Below, piece by piece: positions 21,858-32,811 of a stretch of 64,000 nt of DNA. The notes below the pieces were generated by a model. It was not told where the DNA came from. It did no database searches and saw only the letters and a program-made list of their open reading frames with translations. The stretch is from Corylus avellana (taxonomy: Eukaryota > Streptophyta > Magnoliopsida > Fagales > Betulaceae). The position numbers and the translations under genes are program-made. The first letter of the stretch is position 1; every line of letters starts with the position of its first letter. The stretch is taken from NCBI RefSeq assembly GCF_901000735.1, contig NC_081541.1, forward strand, positions 21,326,172-21,390,171, in the 5' to 3' direction.

Positions 21858-22608
21858 AAATCATGTGTATCTCACTTGCTATTAATAAAGAGAGACGCGT
21901 CAATTAAAAAAAAAAGAAAAAAAATTAGACATGCGTCATTTTTCCTCAACCCAATTTAGAGGAAAATTATATCTCAAAAACACCCAATGTCAATTTTCAA
22001 AGTTTCTCTCTCTTTCTCTTCAAGCTATGTCTGAAAAGTCTGCAAACAAGATATCTCAAGGCTACAACCAAAACAGGTGATTTCTCTATGTTCTTCTCAA
22101 AGTTTCGGATTCTATATAACCTATCTAAAGTTTCTATGTCTCTCTTATGCAAAATCAGCGGTAAGTTAAGCCCCATAACGGAGTCCTAGAAGCTACCAAC
22201 TGTTGTTCAGTTTCTAATCAAGTATTTTGTAAGTATGTTCAATGATTCATCAAGTTTTTGAGAGTTTCCTTTCAACAAATTTAAGAAAATATCTCATTTA
22301 TATTTTTCATAAGGGATAAATGCAAAATTAGTTATTGTGGTTGGTCTAAATTACAAATCGTAAAGATATAAAAAATAATTCAGAGATCCTCGGGATAGGC
22401 GAAAATAACAATTTAGTCCCTACAATCAAATTTCGTTAAAACACCTGATGAATTTTGTTAGTGTATCACATCAGCAACAATAAATGACCATATATAAATA
22501 AACAAAAGACACCTTTCTTATTTATTTATTTTTTTTAAGATTAACTTTTTTAACTTTTGAATTTTTTAGTTTTATATATTTATATATTTTTTTATTAAGA
22601 GTGACACT
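21858..22608. other. Spacer between element A and the Tat-type LTR, no gene
   Basis: A/T-rich sequence. Around 22310-22500 are phrases such as AATTTAGTCCCTAC and ATCACATCAGCAAC that recur in plant non-autonomous transposons; no inverted ends or duplication could be fixed. No gene, tRNA or promoter is supported. Confidence 0.5.
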
Positions 22609-22637
22609 TGTTGGGAAAATATACTTCCCGTCATGGC
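22609..22637 (+). mobile_element. Left 29 bp of a Tat-like LTR, cut by Athila insertion
   Basis: It starts TGTTGGGAAAATA, the typical beginning of Tat-type LTRs, and ends with the target site ATGGC (22633-22637). The sequence resumes at 42303 after the second ATGGC. The far end of the LTR (42934) reads CCAACA, the inverted match of TGTTGG. Confidence 0.8.
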
Positions 22638-23274
22638 TGATGTGTGCCAAATATTGCATATTTTGACCCCTTAATTTACTTGTGTTAATCCTTTAGCTGT
22701 GTTATTATCTGATGTTCTGTGTTAGTTTTGTGTTTTTAGTATTTTGTAGGTGTTGAAGAAAATATACTTTGAGAAGACCTAGATGATGTGGTTAAGTTTA
22801 ACCAAATCCAAGAAATTGGTAAATCGGATTAAGGATAAGATTGGATAAAATTTCGAATTGGATTCAAATTCAGATTCTACATGTTTCAGTATTTTGATCA
22901 TAACTTTTCGTTCACATATCCGATTGAGGTGATTCAAGTGGCGTTGGAAAGCTTACTCAAAATACTACAATTCATTGTGAAATAGGATTTTCCTAATTCA
23001 GACGTTTACTATTCCAAAATCGTCCCGTAATTAAATGGTACAAACCTGGACGAATTGTATCCGATTTCAACTTGTAAAACGCTAAGTTTTAGGTCTGTAA
23101 ATAGGGAATTATCAGATTAGTTTAGGGGGCTACGAATTTGAAGATTGCAGAGGAGAAAGAAGAGAGTTTAAGGTTTTCTTAACTTTTGAATCTCTACTTT
23201 GTGATTCTTATTTGTAAGTACTCGATTTTACATTATGAATTCAATCAATTTTGTTTTGTCTTTCAATAACATGA

Positions 23275-23312
23275 GAGGCTAAACCTTCAACTAAGGTTGA
23301 AGATGAAGCCTC
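23275..23312 (+). promoter_or_regulatory. Two-tier stem-loop in the transcribed LTR
   Basis: Outer stem GAGGCT (23275-23280) / AGCCTC (23307-23312); inner stem CTTCAAC (23285-23291), loop TAAG, GTTGAAG (23296-23302). It is repeated at 32088-32125 and 41578-41615, at 44595-44632 (E) and in both G LTRs. A minus-strand LTR (43755-43774) has the inner stem with two compensated base pairs. It lies downstream of the TATA box, so it should be in the RNA 5' end and, after the 3' LTR, possibly also at the 3' end. Confidence 0.7.
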
Positions 23313-23404
23313 ACTTATGATTAGCAACTTTGTTTCATGTATGTAATATTTCCCAATTTAATGGTTTAATTGCTCTATTGTTTTACTTCTAATCAATTGG
23401 ATTG

Positions 23405-23640
23405 AATAACTCTTGGATATCTTTTGTGATTCAAGGATACACTTGATGATTTAAGATTATTCAATATAATTGATTGCTTGGTTTTCTTTGTTAAAAATTG
23501 GATTTCCCCTGTGATTTATTCTCTGGATACAATTGATGTTTTGATAAAGATTGGATATTTTCTTGTGATTTACGGATACAGTTAATGATTTGATCGAATA
23601 TTGGATTTCTTTTGTGATTTGGGTTATGAATGGATACATG
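23405..23640 (+). repeat. Degenerate ~60-bp tandem repeat in the LTR
   Basis: Units share TTGGATWTC, then TTTTGTGATT, then GGATACA and TTGATGATTT-like blocks, about four times. Similar arrays occur at 32218-32455, 41707-41945, in the G LTRs (47450-47600, 58410-58560), in E (62665-62810) and, inverted, at 43430-43650. Antisense open frames over it are by-products of composition. Confidence 0.7.
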
Positions 23641-24000
23641 GGATCTTTTGATTAATTCTTTGAAGCAATAGTAAAACAAACTTAAGATTTATATGTGAGA
23701 ACTTTGGGGAATATTATAGATCATGAAATTATGTTGTTATGAATTTGTGAGTGTGGATTCTGAAACTTTAGTGTTTCGTCATAAGATTTCAATCACTTTA
23801 AATTGCTCATGCTTTTGTTTTTTTTCATTCAAACAGAAAAATCTCTCAAAAATTTGGAACTAGATTAGGATTTAATTAATTTAGATTTAAAATTGTTTTC
23901 AAGAATACAATTCCCTGTGGCTTCGACTTCGCACTTGCAATCCATTAACTACAATTGATTCGTGCACTTGCGAGTTAAATAAATTTGCACAACAAGTTTT

Positions 24001-24017
24001 TGGCGCCGTTGCCGGGG
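24001..24017 (+). other. Element C primer-binding site, tRNA-Asp type
   Basis: TGGCGCCGTTGCCGGGG is an exact complement of the 3' end of plant tRNA-Asp, six bases after the LTR end. Confidence 0.93.
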
Positions 24018-24018
24018 A

Positions 24019-24423
24019 ATTGTTTATTTTTTGAAACCAATTTATTTCTACATCCGTTTTATTCTTCTACTAGTTATAATTAGGATTTTATTTTTCTGTA
24101 ATTTGTTTTGTTTTATTTGTGTTACTAATACAAATTTTTTTTTTTAAAAAAAAGATTTTTCTTTTTGTTTTTTGTTGTTGTTTTGTTTGTGTTACAGCCC
24201 TGCTACGATCGAGCACACTTGTAGCCAAGACAGCAACCGCAACAGTTCAGTAGATTTTTGCCAAAATCTTTTGGTCCTTTTTTGTGAATTTTTAGTTTCT
24301 GTTTAAATTAATTTCTGCTTGCAATTGTGTTTAGTTAGTTTAATATAATTTAATTTAGTTCAATTCATTTCAGTTTTTAGTTTATTAGTTTGTTAGGTTG
24401 TTAGCTTGTTAGTTCCTATTTGC
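24019..24423 (+). other. Element C leader with a single relic of the palindrome motif
   Basis: About 400 bases of T-rich noncoding sequence. It holds one motif copy, CGATCGAGCACAC (24206-24218), at the place where B, F, G and E have multi-copy cassettes. No upstream frame is convincing. Confidence 0.6.
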
Positions 24424-26535
24424 ATGTTCGGTCGTAGGGCTTTAAATCTGGAGTTAAACGCTTTTGATCCTGAAATTGAAAGAACAGCGAGAGAGAATCT
24501 AAGACAGCCACCAAACTCACCCACCAATTCTCAAAGTTCCGAGTCTGATTCGGAAAAGTCTGTTAAGATGGGAGAACGGAATCAACCTAGATCCCTTAGG
24601 GAGCTGTTCGTACCCAACATTACCAACACACCGTCATGTATAGTGTTGCCAGCTACTCGCTTCGAGCTGAAGCCGAGTACAATAGGTCACCTTCCTGCAT
24701 TTAGAGGATTAGAGAATGAGGATCCATATGTTCATGTGAGGATTTTTTTGGAAATTTGCGACATTGTTAATACACAAAATGCCCCAGCAGAAGCGGTGCG
24801 CCTTCGGTTATTCCCTCTGTCCCTACATGATAGGGCGAAATCCTGGCTACTCAACAATAGGCCTGGATCTATCACTTCTTGGGATATGTTGCAAAGCAAG
24901 TTTTACCACAAGTTCTTCCCAATTTCCAAAATCAATGCCCTCCGTCTACAGATCACCAATTTCAGACAAAAAGAAGGGGAAAGATTCACCGATAGCTGGG
25001 AGAAGTTTAAAGAGCTTACTATAAAATGCCCACCCCACGGGTTTGAGAATGAGGTGCTAGTTCAAATTTTCTATAGGGGACTAACACCAAGTGAGCGAAA
25101 CTCGCTTGAGACGATGAATGGTAGAGAATTCTTAAGTCTTACTGGGGATGAAGCCTATAAAACTTTAGACGAAATGGCTGAACGAGCACAACAATGGGAT
25201 TTTCAAGATAGTTGGGACAGACAACAACCCACTCCCAAGACAGGAGGCATTTATGAGGTGAGGAATGATGCTGAATTAAGGGAGGAGTTCAAGGTTCTCA
25301 GGCGTCAGTTTGACACTATGGTCTTAAACAAACCATTGAATGTAGCAGATACTTACCAAGTTGATGCATGCGGGTTATGTGATAGTCAAACGCACTTCAC
25401 TCAAAATTGCCCAACTTTGTCAACAGAGTACCCAACTGAGCAAGTCAATGCCTTCAATGACTACAGAAAACCCACCACTAGACCGTTTTCTGAAACGTAC
25501 AATCCAGGGTGGCGGAATCACCCAAATTTCTCTTGGAAGCAGAATCAGCCATTGAACCAAAGAGATACCTCCACTCAAGCTCAAAATCAGTTCAGGCCAT
25601 CTCACCAAGCTCAACCGCCTGTTTATCAGTCTACCACTCAAGTGCCTGCACCACAGTCATCACTGGAAGACATGATGAAAGCATTCATGCAATCAATGGA
25701 TAAGAACATACAAGAGATAAAGCAAGATATGAAGAATACTACCCTGAGCAATTCCCAAGATATACAAGAGCTAAAAGGTTTCACCAATCAAGCCGTACAG
25801 GAAATGAGGAATTCCAACATGGCCAACAACAGAGACATACAAGAACTTAAGCAGGCTATGATCAAGGTAGAAGGACAAGTTGGCCAGATAGCAAATCAAG
25901 TGGGGGAAAGAGAAAGAGGGAAGTTCCCTAGTCAACCCGTGCCTAACCCAAAAGGGCAATTTGTGATTGGAAGTTCCTCTGCCTCTATGCATGGTCAGGA
26001 GCATGTACAAGCCATCACCACTCTGAGGTCAGGCAAACAGGTGGATAATCAAGTGGTCATGCCTGAAGAGGCCACTAAGGCTGCAGAAGAGAAGGAAAAC
26101 CTGGACAAGCCTACGGAAGACACAGGACCGGACATTGCCATTCCGATTACTGAGGATCCTTCCAAAAAGTATATACCCAAAGCTCCGTATCCAGAAAGAC
26201 TGAAACCGCCAAAGAAGAGCTCGAAGTTCGATGATATTTTGGAAGTGTTCAAGCAAGTGCAGATAAACATTCCATTCCTAGATGCCATCCAGCAAGTGCC
26301 TTCTTATGCCAAATTTCTGAAGGATTTGGTCACCATCAAGAGAAAGACGAACGTCCCCAAGAAAGCTTTCCTGACTGAGCAGGTCAGCTCTATCTTGCAA
26401 TACAAGATGCCTGTAAAGTATAAGGACCCTAGATGTCCTACCATTGCTTGCAAGATTGGTGACAATCGAGTTGAGAAAGCTCTGTTGGATTTGGGGGCCA
26501 GTGTAAATCTACTGCCATATTCAATATTTGTTTAG
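24424..26535 (+). CDS. Element C Gag and start of protease, ending at a shared amber codon
   Basis: The frame is open from 24406; the ATG at 24424 (MFGRRALNLEL) is preferred because homologues in B and G start at this point. Gag core about residues 90-260 (HLPAFRGLENEDPYVHV, KSWLLNNRPGSITSW), zinc knuckle CGLCDSQTHFTQNC (residues ~318-331, C-x2-C-x4-H-x4-C), a Gln/Asn-rich repeated helix region (NSQDIQELKGF, NNRDIQELKQA), then KAPYPERLKPP and the protease active site LLDLGASVNLLPYS. The frame ends at TAG 26533-26535, where B has CAG; downstream sequence is in the same frame. Gag forms particles and binds RNA. Confidence 0.9.
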   Translation: MFGRRALNLELNAFDPEIERTARENLRQPPNSPTNSQSSESDSEKSVKMGERNQPRSLRELFVPNITNTPSCIVLPATRFELKPSTIGHLPAFRGLENEDPYVHVRIFLEICDIVNTQNAPAEAVRLRLFPLSLHDRAKSWLLNNRPGSITSWDMLQSKFYHKFFPISKINALRLQITNFRQKEGERFTDSWEKFKELTIKCPPHGFENEVLVQIFYRGLTPSERNSLETMNGREFLSLTGDEAYKTLDEMAERAQQWDFQDSWDRQQPTPKTGGIYEVRNDAELREEFKVLRRQFDTMVLNKPLNVADTYQVDACGLCDSQTHFTQNCPTLSTEYPTEQVNAFNDYRKPTTRPFSETYNPGWRNHPNFSWKQNQPLNQRDTSTQAQNQFRPSHQAQPPVYQSTTQVPAPQSSLEDMMKAFMQSMDKNIQEIKQDMKNTTLSNSQDIQELKGFTNQAVQEMRNSNMANNRDIQELKQAMIKVEGQVGQIANQVGERERGKFPSQPVPNPKGQFVIGSSSASMHGQEHVQAITTLRSGKQVDNQVVMPEEATKAAEEKENLDKPTEDTGPDIAIPITEDPSKKYIPKAPYPERLKPPKKSSKFDDILEVFKQVQINIPFLDAIQQVPSYAKFLKDLVTIKRKTNVPKKAFLTEQVSSILQYKMPVKYKDPRCPTIACKIGDNRVEKALLDLGASVNLLPYSIFV

Positions 26536-29500
26536 TTGGGATTGGGAGAGTTGAAATCCACTTCAATTACACTTCAGTTGGCTGACAGATCTGTGAAGGT
26601 TCCAAGGGGAATTATTGAAGACGTGCTGATCAAAGTTGATAAGTTCTACTACCCTGTGGACTTCATTGTCCTAGATACAGAGACGGAAAATGCAGAAATT
26701 CAAGTTCCAATCATATTAGGGCGTCCCTTTTTAGCTACGGCTAATGCCCTAATCAACTGTAGAACTGGAGTCATGAAGATATCATTTGGAAACATGACAG
26801 TGGAACTGAACATCTTTGATATCAGCAAGCAGCCATTTGAGTATGAGGAGGTCAGAAGCACATGCTTAATTGAGGAGATAGTAGAGAAAACTGTCAATGA
26901 ACCAGATATTGAAGACCCCTTGGGAGAATGCCTGATTGCACTGGGAAGTGACATGGCACTGGACACTTTATTGGAACAAGCTGACGCCTTGTTAGACTCA
27001 ACGCCTGAGATAAAGACGGAGACTACAGAAATTACTTTGACATCGTCCCCTGATCCATCTTCATTAGCAGCTGAGCCTGTCAAGCGGGAGTTGAAGCCTC
27101 TACCAGACACCCTAAAGTACAAGTATCTGGATCCTATAGAATCTCTGCCTGTGATCATTGCTGCCGATTTGGATAGTGATCAGGAACATGAGCTGTTAGA
27201 AGTTTTGAGAGAGCATAAAGAAGCAATCGGGTGGTCAATAGAAGATATCAAAGGAATCAGCCCTACAGTAGTGATGCATAAGATTCATCTGGAAGAAAAT
27301 GCTAAAACTTCTCGCGAGCCACAGAGACGGTTGAATCCGGCCATGCAAGAGGTAGTTCGAGCAGAGGTAATTAAACTTCTGGATGCGGGAATCATATACC
27401 CAATCTCTGACAGCAAATGGGTGAGTCCCATTCATGTGGTGCCAAAGAAGGCAGGGATTACAGTTATCAAGAACAAGGAAAATGAGTTGGTCCCCACTCG
27501 TGTGCAGTCAGGATGGAGAGTGTGCATTGACTACAGGAAGTTAAATGCCGTGACAAGAAAAGACCATTTTCCTCTACCTTTCATCGATCAGATGTTGGAG
27601 AGATTGGCAGGCCATGAGTACTACTGTTTCCTTGATGGTTACTCCGGCTACAACCAAATTCCACTGGACCCCGAAGATCAAGAGAAGACTACTTTCACTT
27701 GTCCGTTCGGTACGTTTGCCTATCGCCGTATGCCGTTTGGATTGTGCAATGCACCCGCCACTTTTCAGCGATGTATGATCAGCATCTTTTCAGATATGGT
27801 TGAACGTCACCTGGAGATCTTCATGGATGACTTCTCAGTCTTTGGTTCATCATTTAGGGAATGTCTACATCATCTCACATTGGTGCTGGTACGGTGCAAG
27901 GAGAAGAATTTGGTTCTGAATTGGGAAAAATGCCACTTCATGGTGAAACAAGGAATTGTTTTAGGGCATGTAATTTCCCACAAAGGTATTGAGGTTGACA
28001 GAGCTAAGGTTGATCTGATATCTAACCTTCCGCCCCCGCGGACAGTTAAGGAGGTTCGGTCATTTCTGGGACATGCTGGGTTCTACAGAAGATTCATCAA
28101 GGACTTCAGCAAGATAGCAAGACCTCTATGTAATCTATTGGCAAAAGATGTTCCTTTTGACTTCAATGACAAGTGCCAGACAGCCTTTGAGATTCTGAAA
28201 AAGACCTTAACTTCTACACCAATCATTCACCACCTAATTGGGGGGTTCCGTTCGAGATAATGTGTGATGCCTCTGATTATGCTATGGGAGCCGTTTTGGG
28301 TCAGCGAGTAGAGAAGATTCCGCATGTCATATACTATGCCAGCAAGACTCTGAATGATGCACAACTTAACTACTCCACTACTGAAAAGGAGTTGTTAGCT
28401 GTAGTGTTTGCTCTGGATAAGTTTAGATCTTACTTGCTAGGGTCTAAAGTCTTAGTCTACTCGGATCATGCTGCACTGAAATATCTATTGTCAAAGAAAG
28501 ATGCTAAATCTCGTCTCATCCGGTGGATTCTGTTGCTGCAAGAGTTTGATATTGAAATTCGGGACAAGAAGGGTTCCGAGAATGTGGTAGCTGACCATCT
28601 ATCTAGGCTGGTTGTCGACTTCAATGAAAATGCTGTGCCGATTGCTGAGACATTCCCTGATGAACAACTTATGCACATCTCTCAAAATCATGCACCATGG
28701 TTCGCAGACATAGTGAACTACCTTGTCACTGCCCAAATGCCATCACATTGGACTAGGCAAGACAAATCAAAATTCTTGGCTGGGGCGAAGTACTTCTTTT
28801 GGGATGATCCTTACCTGTTCAAATACTGCCCAGATCAGATTATAAGGAGATGCATTCCTGAAAATGACCAGCAAAATGTCCTATCTTTTTGCCATGATCA
28901 TGCATGTGGAGGCCACTTCAGTTCTAAAAAGACCGCGGCGAAGATTCTTCAAAGTGGATTCTATTGGCCCTCCATTTTTCGTGATGCCCATGCCTACTGT
29001 TCAGCCTGTGATAGATGCCAGAAGTTGGGGAGCATTGGAAGAAGGAATATGATGCCGCTGAACCCGATCCTTATTGTGGAGCTGTTTGATGTTTGGGGCA
29101 TTGATTTCATGGGTCCCTTCCCTAATTCTTATGGGTATCTTTTCATCCTTGTGGCGGTGGATTATGTTTCCAAGTGGGTGGAGGCTATTGCCTGCAAGAC
29201 TAATGATCACAGAGTCGTGTTGCAATTTTTGAAGGAAAATGTGTTCGCACGTTTTGGGACACCACGTGCCATCATCAGTGATGGGGGGAAGCATTTCTGC
29301 AACCGATATTTTGAGCAACTCATGAAGAAGTATGGTATTACTCATAAAGTTGCAACTCCCTACCATCCTCAGACAAGTGGGCAAGTTGAGATATCCAACA
29401 GAGAAATCAAGAGGATATTAGAAAAGACGGTGAACCCGACAAGGAAGGACTGGTCTCTTCGACTCAATGACGCTCTGTGGGCATACCGGACTGCATTCAA

Positions 29501-29990
29501 GACTCCAATTGGCATGTCTCCCTACCGACTCGTGTATGGCAAGGCTTGTCACCTCCCTGTGGAATTGGAGCACCGGGCTTATTGGGCTATAAAGCAGCTA
29601 AATTTCAACCTCACCAAGGCTGGTGAGCAAAGGAAGTTACAGCTAGATGAATTAGAAGAATTGAGGAATGATGCCTACAACTGTGCCAAGCTATACAAAG
29701 ATCAGATGAAGAAGATCCATGACCAAAACATTTTGAGAAGATCATTTGAAGTTGGTCAAAAAGTCCTCCTTTACAACTCACGTCTGCATCTGTTTCCAGG
29801 AAAGCTCAAATCCCGATGGACTGGACCATTCATAGTGCGTGCAGTTTCTACTCATGGAGCCATCGAAATCCAGGATCCTAAGAATGGAAGTGCTCTCAAG
29901 GTCAATGGTCAGCGGTTGAAGCCATTCTTGGAACTGGAAATTTCGGAGAGTGAGGAATTGCCTTTGGAAGATCCTACGTCGTCTACTTAA
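26536..29990 (+). pseudogene. Element C Pol: protease end, RT, RNase H, integrase (one frameshift)
   Basis: It continues in frame after the amber codon with LGLGELKSTSITLQLADRS. RT: DYRKLNAVTRKDHFPLPF, YYCFLDGYSGYNQI, RMPFGLCNAPATFQ, FMDDFSVFG. A single missing base near 28229 (compare 37748-37752 in D) shifts the frame and ends the first part at 28260. The second frame carries RNase H ([40 protein letters not shown]) and integrase ([15 protein letters not shown] with [31 protein letters not shown]-terminal [10 protein letters not shown]), ending at 29990. All catalytic residues seem present, so the copy was recently active. Confidence 0.92.
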
Positions 29991-30145
29991 TCATCAGCGG
30001 TGAAAAGTCTGGCTGAAGACTGTAAACTTAGCGCTTATGGGAGGCATTCCTTTTTCTTTGGTATTTTTAGTCATTTTTTGTGTTGTTTCGTCTATCTTCA
30101 TTTTTGTTTTATTTTTGTGTTTTTCAGGACAGGTGTTATTATGAG

Positions 30146-31353
30146 TAAGTTTGGGGGTCGTCTCTTTGCTCACTCTGGTTCCTTATACCTCTTGGTATTG
30201 TGTTTCTGCCTACATTGAGGACAATGTGTGATTCAAGTTTGGGGGTATGGAAAAACACTTTGTCTATCTTTGTCTATTTATTTTTGTTTTTATTTGTTTA
30301 GTTTTATTTGTCTTTTTGTGTTAAAAAATTTGAAAAAAAAAAAAAATTAATTATGCTATGTTTTTGTCAAGTTTGAGTTAAACTGTGACTGTGGTTTGCA
30401 TTTCATTAGCTTGCTTAAAGGGTTGAACACATCATTATGTCATTTGGAGTCTAAGTCCTTTGACTTATTTTTGGGTAAAAGAGATTTCACTTGTTTTGAG
30501 ATAAATTTTTATGAGCACATTAGCATGTTTTCTGTGAGGTATGATGTTTGAGCTTAAGCTTGTTCTCTTTGAGATTTGTTGGATGACCTATTGATGAATA
30601 ACCATTGGCTTGCAAGATATAAAAAAATAAAAAAATAAAAAAATAAATAAAAAGAGAAGGAAAAAGAAAAGAAAGATCATGTTGAGTTTTTCGTTGAGTA
30701 ACCGGACCTCTTGCCTCATTAAGCATTGAGTGTTCGTGTCAAAAGGTGTGAAATTCAATATTGATTTAAGATATGGCTAGTCTGGCTTCGTAGCCTTGTT
30801 GACTTAAGTTACTAAGCCCTTAGAGATGTTTTACATCTAGTGCCCTAAAGCCACCTGGCTTGGGAGTCATTGGCCTAACACTTGTTACATGGGTCAATTA
30901 GAAAGCTTAAGGGAGTTAGACACTACAAAGTCTGTTAAAAAAAAAAAAAAAAAGTTGCATATCTTGCCTTGGTTGTTTCATCTGTTAGGGATTCTTACAA
31001 ATTTTATGGAACTTGTCTTGAGTTTAAGCTGAAAGCTTCATGATTGTATGCTAATTACACTTTACACATTTCAGAACATATGAAGTCTAAATTGTTCATT
31101 TATGAGTGATTTGATTCTGGATTTCCTTTTGATAGTGATGATGGTGTTTGTCTTTTTAAGTTTGCTCATGAATGAGAACCATGGTTTATGTGAAACTTCT
31201 TTCTTGTTAACAACATAGTACTACAATGTTTGTGGGTATCATTCCTGTTAAGCCCTCACGAGACTTCACTCGTCCACTAGGGATGCCTAGGGGTTTAAAA
31301 GGCTTGTTGCATATGCTAAATGCAATCGTCTCTCCCACGAAAGAGGATTTATG
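30146..31353 (+). other. Element C 3' noncoding region with purine tracts, hairpin and conserved modules
   Basis: Tract T1 (TAAGTTTGGGGGTCG, 30146-30160), hairpin ACATTG-AGGA-CAATGT (30212-30227, loop included), tract T2 (CAAGTTTGGGGGTATGG, 30234-30250), M1 (about 30699-30742), M2 (30777-30905) and M3 (31225-31353). The terminal tract T3 (TTAAGTTTGGGGGTGTT, 31415-31431) touches the LTR. T1, T2 and T3 are near copies of each other. Confidence 0.7.
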
Positions 31354-31431
31354 TTTTGTTTTGTTTTGTTTTCATTCTATTTTTCGTTTTGTTTTGCTAA
31401 GGGACTAGCAAAAGTTAAGTTTGGGGGTGTT

Positions 31432-32811
31432 TGATGTGTGCCAAATATTGCATATTTGGACCCCTTAATTTACTTGTGTTAATCCTTTAGCTGTGTTATT
31501 ATCTGATGTTCTGTGTTAGTTTTGTGTTTTTAGTATTTTGTAGGTGTTGAAGAAAAACTACTTTTTGGAAGAAAACATACTTTGAGAAGACCTAGATGAT
31601 GTGGTTAAGTTTAACCAAATCCAAGAAATGGGTAAATCGGATTAAGGATAAGATTGGATAAAATTTCGAATTGGATTCAAATTCAGATTCTACACGTCTC
31701 AGTATTTTGACCATAACTTTTCGTTCACATATCCGATTGAGGTGATTCAAGTGGCGTTGGAAAGCTAACTCAAAATACTACAATTCATTGTGAAATAGGA
31801 TTTTCCTAATTCGGACGTTTACTATTCCAAAATCGTCCCGTAATTAAATGGTACAAACCTGGACGAATTGTATCCGATTTCAACTTGTAAAACCCTAAGT
31901 TTTAGGTCTATAAATAGGGAATTATCAGATTAGTTGAGGGGACTACGAATTTGAAGATTGCAGAGGAGAAAGAAGAGAGTTTAAGGTTTTCCTAACTTTT
32001 GAATCTCTACTTTGTGATTCTTATTTGTAAGTACTCGATTTTACATTATGAATTCAATCAATTTTGTTTTGTCTTTCAATAACATGAGAGGCTAAACCTT
32101 CAACTAAGGTTGAAGATGAAGCCTCACTTATGATTAGCAACTTTGTTTCATGTATGTAATATTTCCCAATTTAATGGTTTAATTGCTCTATTGTTTTACT
32201 TCTAATCAATTGGATTGAATAACTCTTGGATATCTTTTGTGATTCAAGGATACACTTGATGATTTAAGATTATTCAATACAATTGATTGCTTGGTTTTCT
32301 TTGTTAAAAATTGGATTTCCCCTGTGATTTATTCTCTGGATACAATTGATGTTTTGATAAAGATTGGATATTTTCTTGTGATTTACGGATACAGTTAATG
32401 ATTTGATCGAATATTGGATTTCTTTTGTGATTTGGGTTATGAATGGATACATGGGATCTTTTGATTAATTCTTTGAAGCAATAGTAAAACAAACTTAAGA
32501 TTTATATGTGAGAACTTTGGGGAATATTATAGATCATGAAATTATGTTGTTATGAATTTGTGAGTGTGGATTCTGAAACTTTAGTGTTTCGTCATAAGAT
32601 TTCAATCACTTTAAATTGCTCATGCTTTTGTTTTTTTTTTTTCATTCAAACAGAAAAATCTCTCAAAAATTTGGAACTAGATTAGGATTTAATTAATTTA
32701 GATTTAAAATTGCTTTCAAGAATACAATTCCCTGTGGGTTCGACCTCGCACTTGCAATCCATTAACTACAATTGATTCGTGCACTTGCGAGTTAAATAAA
32801 TTTGCACAACA
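31432..32811 (+). repeat. Middle Athila LTR (right end of copy C)
   Basis: Same family as 22638-23994 and 40944-42297, nearly identical, but with an extra ~19 bp near 31556-31574 (CTACTTTTTGGAAGAAAA). It is followed by CATAT and gypsy-type sequence, not by ATGGC. Confidence 0.92.

Larger units (their letters stand above)
22638..23994 (+). repeat. Element C left LTR
   Basis: It starts TGATGTGTGCC and ends TTTGCACAACA. A TATA-like box (CTGTAAATAGGG at 23094-23105; CTATAAATAGGG in the other two copies) is about 460 bp in. In place of the TCGAGCGCA cassette, the position about 250 bp from the start has a segment with ATATCCGATTGAGGTGATTC. It contains a stem-loop (23275-23312) and a degenerate minisatellite (23405-23640). 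Confidence 0.92.
22638..32811 (+). mobile_element. Element C: young Athila-like retrotransposon
   Basis: LTR 22638-23994, primer site, leader, gag-protease and pol with only a shared amber codon and one single-base deletion, 3' noncoding part, LTR 31432-32811. The left flank is ATGGC, but the right flank is CATAT, so the two LTRs do not bracket one insertion; ATGGC is found after the LTR of copy D instead. LTR 31432-32811 also has a ~19-bp insertion (31556-31574) absent from the other two LTRs. There is no third frame after pol. Confidence 0.88.

Noticed and set aside
23457..23679. Minus-strand frames of about 60 residues, also at 32270-32492 and 41760-41982
   Set aside because: They are antisense translations of the LTR minisatellite, repeated only because the LTR is repeated.
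24001..24017. tRNA gene suggested by similarity to tRNA-Asp
   Set aside because: Only the 17-18 bp complementary to the tRNA 3' end are present, directly after an LTR; it is a primer-binding site.
26700..27158. 152-residue minus-strand frame inside element C (also 36218-36676)
   Set aside because: It is a shadow of the highly conserved sense pol frame and contains no known motif.
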